NCBI GenBank assembly: GCA_946480525.1
Contig: CAMLLA010000211.1
Location: forward strand, 1-7,261
DNA length: 7,261 bases
Source: an uncultured Asticcacaulis sp.
Lineage (GTDB): Bacteria; Pseudomonadota; Alphaproteobacteria; Caulobacterales; Caulobacteraceae
Reading direction: 5' to 3'
Part shown: positions 6,495-7,261 of the stretch, piece after piece
Position numbering within the stretch: position 1 is the stretch's first letter
Layout: the number at the start of each line of letters is the position of its first letter
Translations under genes and position numbers: made by a program
Notes under the pieces: model-generated
Seen by the model: the letters and a program-made list of their open reading frames with translations, nothing else
Told to the model about the DNA's origin: nothing
The model's database searches: none

Positions 6495-6504
6495 AGGCAC
6501 CGCC
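6495..6504. repeat. Right copy of 10-bp direct repeat AGGCACCGCC
   Basis: This copy is identical to 6202-6211. It also forms the left foot of the compound palindrome (GGCACCGCCCAC pairs with 6585-6596), which suggests that the element inserted into this palindrome. Confidence 0.5.
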
Positions 6505-6596
6505 CACCATCTGCTCGCAGATGGTCCCCCTCCCTACGCTTGCGAAAGCACAGCTTTCGCAAGCGTAGGGAGCGCCATTAGGCCGTGGGCGGGGCC
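6496..6596. repeat. Compound palindromic intergenic element (outer stem enclosing two hairpins)
   Basis: The outer arms GGCACCGCCCAC (6496-6507) and GTGGGCGGGGCC (6585-6596) pair at 11 of 12 positions. Inside are a perfect 9-bp hairpin, ACCATCTGC tc GCAGATGGT (6506-6525), and a perfect 20-bp hairpin (6530-6572). Such C-rich nested palindromes resemble dispersed intergenic elements of alphaproteobacteria. It lies between convergent genes, where it could act as a bidirectional 3' end barrier. There is no T-run on either side. Confidence 0.65.
6530..6572. repeat. Perfect 20-bp inverted repeat with a 3-nt loop
   Basis: The arms run 6530-6549 (CTCCCTACGCTTGCGAAAGC) and 6553-6572, the exact reverse complement, around loop ACA. 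It is the strongest hairpin in the window. Its perfection implies either recent origin or maintenance by selection or by a replicating repeat family. It lies 55 bp downstream of the GH27 stop on the minus strand. Confidence 0.85.
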
Positions 6597-6626
6597 AAAC
6601 GAAAGACAAACAAACGCTTAAGTTGC

Positions 6627-7261
6627 CTAGACCTTCGGCGTCAGACGGATCATTACCGCGCCATGCGATGGCACTGTGGCGGTGAACTTGCCCTTCACGC
6701 CCTTCTTGACTTCCTTGGTCCACAGATCCTTGGCGTCGGCCTTGATGCCGGCCGGCAGTTGCAGGCTCTCCCAGTCGACCGACATTTCCTTGGCCGCTCC
6801 CGAGCGGTTGAACAACACCACGGCCCGGTCTCCGCCCTTGAGCGGCCGCGCCCAGACCTCGTAATCCCCATCGTCGACGATCCGGCGTCCCTGGATGCCC
6901 AGCGGATCCTGGTCAACAGCGATGACGTCCTTATTGGTCAGGATGTCGTGCGTCTCCTGCGTCATGGTCGCCAGGTCGTTGCCGGCGATCAGCGGCGCCG
7001 CCAGAATCGCCCACAGCGAAAAATGCGCCTTGTATTCGGTCGCTGTCATGCCGCCATTGCCGACTTCCAGCATGTCAGGATCGTTCCACTGGTTCGGGCC
7101 CGAATCCTTCCAGAGGTCGGCCTGCATGTCGAGAATGGCCAGCAGGGAGTGGCTATAGCCCTTGCTCTCACTCCAGGAATCGCGGATGTCGCCGGTCGTG
7201 CGCCACATGTGCCCAGCCTTCGCCGCCCATTCGCGTGGCTTGTTGTCACCCCATTCGCAAA
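6627..7261 (-). CDS. GH27 alpha-galactosidase, C-terminal part (5' end off the right edge)
   Basis: The frame is open from the right edge and ends at TAG (6627-6629); about 210 residues are visible. It begins CEWGDNKPREWAAKAGHMWR and then TTGDI, the GH27 segment just after the nucleophile loop, which lies outside the window. It continues with WNDPDMLEVGNGG; the second Asp of WNDPD (codon 7074-7076) corresponds to the GH27 acid/base. HFSLWAILAAPLIAGNDL and DVIAVDQDPLGIQG are strongly conserved in the family. The last 90 or so residues form the C-terminal beta-sandwich (VWARPLKGGDRAVVLFNRS onward). The enzyme would release terminal alpha-galactose from galactomannan- or galactoglucomannan-type oligosaccharides; a beta-L-arabinopyranosidase side activity exists in the family. 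Export cannot be judged without the N-terminus. It is convergent with the regulator and not obviously under the operon promoter. Confidence 0.93.
   Translation of the reverse strand, partial: CEWGDNKPREWAAKAGHMWRTTGDIRDSWSESKGYSHSLLAILDMQADLWKDSGPNQWNDPDMLEVGNGGMTATEYKAHFSLWAILAAPLIAGNDLATMTQETHDILTNKDVIAVDQDPLGIQGRRIVDDGDYEVWARPLKGGDRAVVLFNRSGAAKEMSVDWESLQLPAGIKADAKDLWTKEVKKGVKGKFTATVPSHGAVMIRLTPKV

Noticed and set aside
6496..6596. CRISPR, tRNA or attachment-site reading of the nested palindrome
   Set aside because: There are no regularly spaced repeats and no tRNA-like conserved loops, and the arms are hairpins, not direct repeats with spacers.

Overview
The window looks like a carbohydrate-utilisation region of a GC-rich alphaproteobacterium. 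A Caulobacterales member such as Asticcacaulis is my best guess, from the combination of secreted plant-polysaccharide glycosidases, a FadR-type GntR repressor and an alphaproteobacterial-style palindromic intergenic repeat. This is inference from gene style, not a database match.

Layout, left to right. (1) The 5' portion of a cyclopropane-fatty-acyl-phospholipid synthase-like gene on the minus strand runs off the left edge (1-326). (2) A non-coding stretch of about 365 bp follows, with a hairpin just after the next gene's stop. (3) A two-gene minus-strand operon comes next: a secreted GH35 beta-galactosidase-type enzyme (5310-3631), then a secreted GH31 alpha-xylosidase-type enzyme carrying a PA14 insert (3572-693). 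They are 58 bp apart and each has a strong Shine-Dalgarno. (4) A divergent intergenic region (5311-5491) holds a good sigma-70-like promoter for the operon, with a 16-bp palindrome in the -35/-10 spacer. (5) A GntR/FadR-subfamily regulator with an FCD sensor domain lies on the plus strand (5492-6202). (6) A 424-bp gene-free block contains an internally deleted IS5-like element flanked by a 10-bp direct repeat, and a compound palindromic element. (7) The 3' portion of a GH27 alpha-galactosidase gene on the minus strand runs off the right edge (6627-7261).

How it works together (inference). The GH31 and GH35 pair resembles the exo-acting part of a xyloglucan side-chain degradation locus: beta-galactosidase removes galactose from the side chain, then alpha-xylosidase removes the exposed xylose. 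The divergent FCD regulator very probably represses the operon by binding the palindrome inside its promoter, and is released by a sugar-derived ligand. The GH27 gene suggests that alpha-galactosyl-bearing hemicellulose is handled nearby. No transporter, TonB-dependent receptor or endo-glucanase is visible in this window. I see no clearly new system. The most notable items are the operator/promoter architecture and the insertion of a now-decayed IS into a compound palindrome between convergent genes.
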